Source: an uncultured Lachnospiraceae bacterium
Lineage (GTDB): Bacteria; Bacillota; Clostridia; Lachnospirales; Lachnospiraceae
Assembly (NCBI GenBank): GCA_947651335.1
Contig: CANSYV010000032.1
Span: forward strand, 1-9,785
Reading direction: 5' to 3'
Length of the DNA: 9,785 bases
In this document: one piece after another, positions 6,852-9,785 of the stretch
Numbering within the stretch: position 1 is the stretch's first letter
Layout of the letters: each line of letters starts with the position of its first letter
The notes under the pieces: generated by a model
Seen by the model: the letters and a program-made list of their open reading frames with translations, nothing else
Told to the model about the DNA's origin: nothing
Databases searched by the model: none
Program-made: the position numbers and the translations under genes

Positions 6852-7871
6852 ATGGCAGAGAAATTAAGAATTGGACTTTTGGGAGCTGGACGTATTGGTA
6901 AACTGCATGCTGTTAATGTGCAGAATGCCATTCCGGAAGCAGAGATTGTGATGGCGGCAGATCCATTTATGAACGATGAGATGAAGGCATGGGCTGCATC
7001 CATCGGAATTGCAAAATGTACCAATGACCCCCAGGGAGTATTTGACAATCCGGATGTGGATGCGGTATTTGTGTGTTCTTCCACAGATACCCACGCAGAT
7101 TTCGTGATCAAAGCCGCAAAGGCGAAGAAACATATTTTCTGTGAAAAGCCGGTACATACCGATATCGCCAAGATCAAAGAAGCTCTTGCGGTTGTGGAAG
7201 AGAACGGCGTGAAACTGCAGGTGGGATTTGTGAGACGTTTTGACAAGAGCCATAAAGGAGTCCGGGATGTGGCAGCCTCCGGGGAGCTGGGCAAGACTTA
7301 TGTGGTCAAAGTGTGCTCCAGAGACCCGGAAGCACCGCCGATGGAGTATGTAAAAGTATCCGGCGGAATCTTCATGGATATGATGATTCATGACTTTGAT
7401 ATGGTGCGTTACCTGGCAGACAGCGAGGTGACTGAAGTATATGCCACAGGTGCATGCCTGGTAGATCCCCGTTTTGCGGATTATGGAGATGTGGACACTG
7501 CCATTGTGACGCTCAAATTCGAAAACGGAGCCATCGGTGTGATCGACAACTGCCGCCAGGCTCCTTACGGATATGACCAGCGTGTGGAAGTACACTGTGA
7601 AAAAGGATGTGTACAGGATAACAATAAGATTGAGAACGAGGCATATGTGAGCACTGGGGCAGGAGTGAAAGTGGCAAAGCCAACCTGGTTCTTCCTGGAA
7701 AGATACAACGATGCCTTTATCGAGGAAGTAAAACAGTTCATCAGCAGCGTACAGAATGATACTCCAGTACCTGTAAACGGAAAAGATGGCCTGGAACCGG
7801 TACGAATCGCATTTGCGGCAGGAAAATCCCTGCGCGAAGGCAGACCGGTGAAACTCAGCGAAATAGAATAG
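6852..7871 (+). CDS. iolG: Inositol 2-dehydrogenase (Gfo/Idh/MocA family)
   Basis: This cytoplasmic enzyme is predicted to oxidise myo-inositol to 2-keto-myo-inositol with NAD+. It has 339 residues, the family norm. The N-terminal Rossmann domain has GAGRIG (11-16) and D37, which predicts NAD. The conserved CEKP motif gives K99, and the C-terminal domain has GGIFMDMMIHDFDMVRYL (171-188) with D176 and H180; K99, D176 and H180 match the Lys-Asp-His catalytic set of inositol dehydrogenases. The SRDPEAPP and YGYDQRVEV phrases also look like IolG as I know it. GCGAGGA lies 7 bases before ATG. It heads a second transcription unit with the URO-D-fold gene. No other classical iol gene (iolB, C, D, E) is present nearby. 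A related sugar or cyclitol dehydrogenase is the main alternative. Confidence 0.82.
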   Translation: MAEKLRIGLLGAGRIGKLHAVNVQNAIPEAEIVMAADPFMNDEMKAWAASIGIAKCTNDPQGVFDNPDVDAVFVCSSTDTHADFVIKAAKAKKHIFCEKPVHTDIAKIKEALAVVEENGVKLQVGFVRRFDKSHKGVRDVAASGELGKTYVVKVCSRDPEAPPMEYVKVSGGIFMDMMIHDFDMVRYLADSEVTEVYATGACLVDPRFADYGDVDTAIVTLKFENGAIGVIDNCRQAPYGYDQRVEVHCEKGCVQDNNKIENEAYVSTGAGVKVAKPTWFFLERYNDAFIEEVKQFISSVQNDTPVPVNGKDGLEPVRIAFAAGKSLREGRPVKLSEIE

Positions 7872-7915
7872 AAGTATAAAATGTAAATAAGCCAGATTGA
7901 CAGACTGGCACAGTG

Positions 7916-7922
7916 AAGGAGG
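7916..7922 (+). promoter_or_regulatory. Ribosome binding site that sets the URO-D-fold start
   Basis: AAGGAGG sits 7 bases before ATG 7930. It rules against an in-frame TTG at 7897, which would add 11 residues that resemble no family N-terminus. Confidence 0.85.
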
Positions 7923-7929
7923 AAATAAA

Positions 7930-9186
7930 ATGACATCAAAAGAAAGAGTACAAGCGGCTTTTGCCCATACACAGCCAGATAAAGTTCCGGTAGACTTCGG
8001 CGGTATGAGCTGTTCCATGGTGAATGCACTGGTTGTTAAAGAGCTGAGAGACTATTATGGTCTGGAGAAACGGCTGCCAAAGATAAATGATATGTCCACC
8101 ATGACTGCATATGTAGAGCCGGACCTGGCGGACTGCATGGGATGCGACGTACAGCAGCTGTACAACTACGGCGATACATACGGACACACCACAGATACAT
8201 GGAAAGAGTGGACATACCGGGGAGAATCTGTGCTGATTCCAGGCAATGCAGTGGTAAAAGACGACGGAAAAGGCGGATTCTATGTATATCCGGAAGGTGA
8301 TGATTCCTGCGCGCCCAGCGGACATATGCCTGCAAACGGATTTTACTTTGACAATCTGACACGCTCTCCGGAGTTTGATGAGGATGAGGCGAATTCTGAT
8401 GACAACGTGGAAGACTATACTCTGGTTTCCGATGAGCAGATCGCTTATCACAAAAAGGTTCTGGAAGAAGTGAAGGGATTCGGCCGTGCCATCCAGGTGG
8501 CACCAGGCTACTTTGGCCTTGGGGATGCCAACAATATTCCTGGACCAAACCTGAAAGATCCGAAAGGTATCCGTGATATCGCAGAATGGTACACAGCTCC
8601 TCTGCTGTACCCGGAGTATGTTCATGAGATCTTTGAAAAAGGTACGGATATTGCCATCGAAAGCTTCAAGAAATACTGGGATGCTTTTGGCTCTGAAATT
8701 GATGTATTCTTCCTCTGCGGGGCAGACTTCGGAACACAGAGAGGACCCATGATGGACCCGGAAGTGTTCAAAGAATTCTATATGCCTTATTATAAGAAGA
8801 TGAATGACTGGATTCACCAGAACACCACATGGAAGACACTGAAACATTCCTGCGGCGGTATTTTCCCCATACTTCCTTATCTGATCGAAGGCGGATTCGA
8901 CGCAGTGAATCCTGTACAGTGTTCTGCGGAAGGCATGGACCCCCAGAAGCTGAAAGATACTTACGGAAAAGACATCGTGTTCTGGGGCGGCGGTGTGGAT
9001 ACCCAGAGGGTTCTGCCCTTCGGCACACCGGAAGAAGTGCGCGAACAGGTACTTGAGAGACTGGATATCTTCTCAAAAGACGGTGGATACGTGTGCAATA
9101 CTATCCATAATATCCAGGCAAATACACCAATTCCCAATATTGTGGCAATGGTGGATGCCATCAAAGAATTTAATGGTGATAAATAA
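7930..9186 (+). CDS. Uroporphyrinogen decarboxylase-fold protein, possible zinc-dependent methyltransferase
   Basis: This 418-residue cytoplasmic protein starts with SKERVQAAFAHTQPDKVPVDFGG, typical of URO-D superfamily TIM barrels such as MtaA-type cobamide methyltransferases. True HemE is shorter, about 350 residues. Here H306-x-C308 (KHSCGG) and C389 (YVCNTIH) match the HxC...C zinc site of the methyltransferase branch, where zinc activates a thiol or other methyl acceptor. GGGVDTQRVLPFGTPEEV (353-370) and the C-terminal NIVAMVDAI helix are also family-like. An insertion at about 105-165 is acidic and rich in Gly and Asp. It lies 58 bases after iolG, in the same transcript, and ends just before a strong terminator. 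No corrinoid protein or heme gene is nearby, so heme synthesis is unlikely. Methyl transfer to or from a cyclitol is speculation; the exact reaction is unknown. Confidence 0.82.
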   Translation: MTSKERVQAAFAHTQPDKVPVDFGGMSCSMVNALVVKELRDYYGLEKRLPKINDMSTMTAYVEPDLADCMGCDVQQLYNYGDTYGHTTDTWKEWTYRGESVLIPGNAVVKDDGKGGFYVYPEGDDSCAPSGHMPANGFYFDNLTRSPEFDEDEANSDDNVEDYTLVSDEQIAYHKKVLEEVKGFGRAIQVAPGYFGLGDANNIPGPNLKDPKGIRDIAEWYTAPLLYPEYVHEIFEKGTDIAIESFKKYWDAFGSEIDVFFLCGADFGTQRGPMMDPEVFKEFYMPYYKKMNDWIHQNTTWKTLKHSCGGIFPILPYLIEGGFDAVNPVQCSAEGMDPQKLKDTYGKDIVFWGGGVDTQRVLPFGTPEEVREQVLERLDIFSKDGGYVCNTIHNIQANTPIPNIVAMVDAIKEFNGDK

Positions 9187-9193
9187 TCAAAAG

Positions 9194-9225
9194 ACGCCGG
9201 TTTCTATTGGGAAACCGGCGTTTTT
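9194..9225 (+). terminator. Strong intrinsic terminator, possibly bidirectional
   Basis: An 11-bp perfect stem, ACGCCGGTTTC (9194-9204) with GAAACCGGCGT (9211-9221), closes a 6-base loop and is followed by TTTTT (9221-9225). It starts 7 bases after the URO-D-fold stop codon. On the minus strand the same stem is followed by CTTTT, a weaker tract, so it may also stop the convergent kinase transcript. Confidence 0.93.
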
Positions 9226-9262
9226 ATCTGCGGACAACGGTAAGGGATACGTGGGGCGCCTG

Positions 9263-9785
9263 TCAGTATCTGAGCCTGCTCATGACTTTAAGCATTTTTC
9301 CCATATCCACCGGCTTGGCCAGATGTTCATTCATTCCAGCGTCCTTGGCCATTGCCACATCCTCTTCAAATGCGTTGGCCGACAGTGCGATGATGGGCAC
9401 CTCTTTTGCGTCTGGACGGTCCAGACCGCGGATTACACGGGCAGCCTCATATCCGCTCATAACCGGCATCATCAAATCCATGAGTACACAGTCAAATGTT
9501 CCTGGCTGGGATGCCGAGAACGCATCCACGGCAGCCTTTCCGTCATTGGCGGTGATCACCTCTGCGCCTGCCTCATGAAGCAGAAACTCCATGATTTCAC
9601 AGTTGATCTCATTATCCTCCACCAAAAGGATATGCATCCCGGCAATGTTGCTCTGCACATTCCGCTCCTCATCCACAGGACGCGTACTCCACTGGCTGTC
9701 CACCTGAAGGGTCAGAGTAACCTGAATCACGCTCCCTGTGCCCATCTGACTGTCTATCTCAATGGTTCCATTCATCTGGTATGTC
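9263..9785 (-). CDS. Hybrid sensor histidine kinase, C-terminal part (partial)
   Basis: The reading frame runs leftward and is open past the right edge, so the true start and the sensor and kinase core lie outside the window. Counting from the internal methionine at 9773-9775, residues 2-25 (NGTIEIDSQ...GTGS...VTLTL) are the end of a HATPase_c domain with its G2 box. A 20-residue linker follows, then a receiver domain from about residue 47: acidic pair E53-D54, phospho-acceptor D100 (LMDLMMP), S132 in the usual Thr/Ser position and K154 (KPV). The protein ends about 10 residues after the receiver, with no HPt or output domain in view. It presumably passes phosphate within itself or to a separate HPt protein. 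It is convergent with the sugar genes, so a functional link is not implied. Confidence 0.9.
   Translation of the reverse strand, partial: TYQMNGTIEIDSQMGTGSVIQVTLTLQVDSQWSTRPVDEERNVQSNIAGMHILLVEDNEINCEIMEFLLHEAGAEVITANDGKAAVDAFSASQPGTFDCVLMDLMMPVMSGYEAARVIRGLDRPDAKEVPIIALSANAFEEDVAMAKDAGMNEHLAKPVDMGKMLKVMSRLRY

Noticed and set aside
7882..7912. Small hairpin GCCAG...CTGGC between iolG and the URO-D-fold gene
   Set aside because: A 5-bp stem with a 9-base loop and no T-tract is likely to occur by chance.
7897..7931. Possible promoter with perfect TTGACA at 7897 before the URO-D-fold gene
   Set aside because: The only -10-like hexamer (TAAAAT, 7926) is 23 bases away and overlaps the start codon, so a start site there would leave no leader or ribosome binding site.
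6864..8018. 384-codon minus-strand open frame opposite iolG
   Set aside because: It is in register with iolG and exists because iolG lacks TTA, CTA and TCA codons. The translation has no recognisable domain and the plus-strand gene is certain.
7936..8847. 303-codon minus-strand open frame opposite the URO-D-fold gene
   Set aside because: It is an in-register antisense shadow produced by codon bias, with no family resemblance and no ribosome binding site noticed.
9207..9578. 123-codon plus-strand frame at the right end
   Set aside because: It is antisense to the receiver domain of the hybrid kinase, whose motifs are unmistakable.
9263..9785. Stand-alone response regulator starting at 9775
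   Set aside because: Residues before the receiver are the end of a histidine-kinase ATPase domain and the frame is open to the window edge, so this is a truncated hybrid kinase.

Overview
The window looks like part of a chromosome from an anaerobic Firmicute, most likely Lachnospiraceae (Clostridia). Supporting signs are strong GGAGG-type ribosome binding sites, mid-range GC coding sequence with AT-rich intergenic DNA, a ribose-class sugar ABC transporter, and an inositol-dehydrogenase gene beside a zinc-motif URO-D-fold protein. The family-level assignment is inference. I saw no rRNA, tRNA, CRISPR array, insertion sequence or phage gene.

Region 1 (1-138) is a non-coding leader with several short inverted repeats and a 9-bp tandem repeat, probably the control region of the first operon. 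Region 2 (139-6495) is a six-gene plus-strand operon: a zinc-dependent medium-chain dehydrogenase, a sugar-binding lipoprotein, a double-domain ABC ATPase, a permease, a TIM-barrel sugar isomerase/epimerase and a short-chain dehydrogenase. A stable hairpin lies between the binding-protein and ATPase genes, the ATPase and permease genes overlap as TTGA, and the operon ends at a probable terminator (6503-6545).

Region 3 (6546-6851) is about 300 bp of AT-rich, gene-free DNA with a cluster of TGTGC/GCACA half-sites. Region 4 (6852-9186) holds a second plus-strand unit, an inositol 2-dehydrogenase (iolG) and a uroporphyrinogen-decarboxylase-fold protein with an HxC...C zinc motif. It is closed by a textbook terminator (9194-9225). 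Region 5 (9263-9785) is the 3' end of a minus-strand hybrid sensor kinase that runs off the right edge.

Together the first eight genes suggest uptake of a sugar, polyol or cyclitol by a ribose-type transporter, followed by oxidation, epimerisation and reduction of the free, unphosphorylated compound. Three NAD-dependent oxidoreductases from three unrelated superfamilies (MDR, SDR, Gfo/Idh/MocA) plus one metal-dependent epimerase fit an oxidise-epimerise-reduce route. No sugar kinase, aldolase or transcription regulator lies in the window, so the substrate cannot be fixed. The least explained gene is the URO-D-fold protein paired with iolG. No wholly new system is proven here; the best leads are that pairing and the two repeat-rich control regions.
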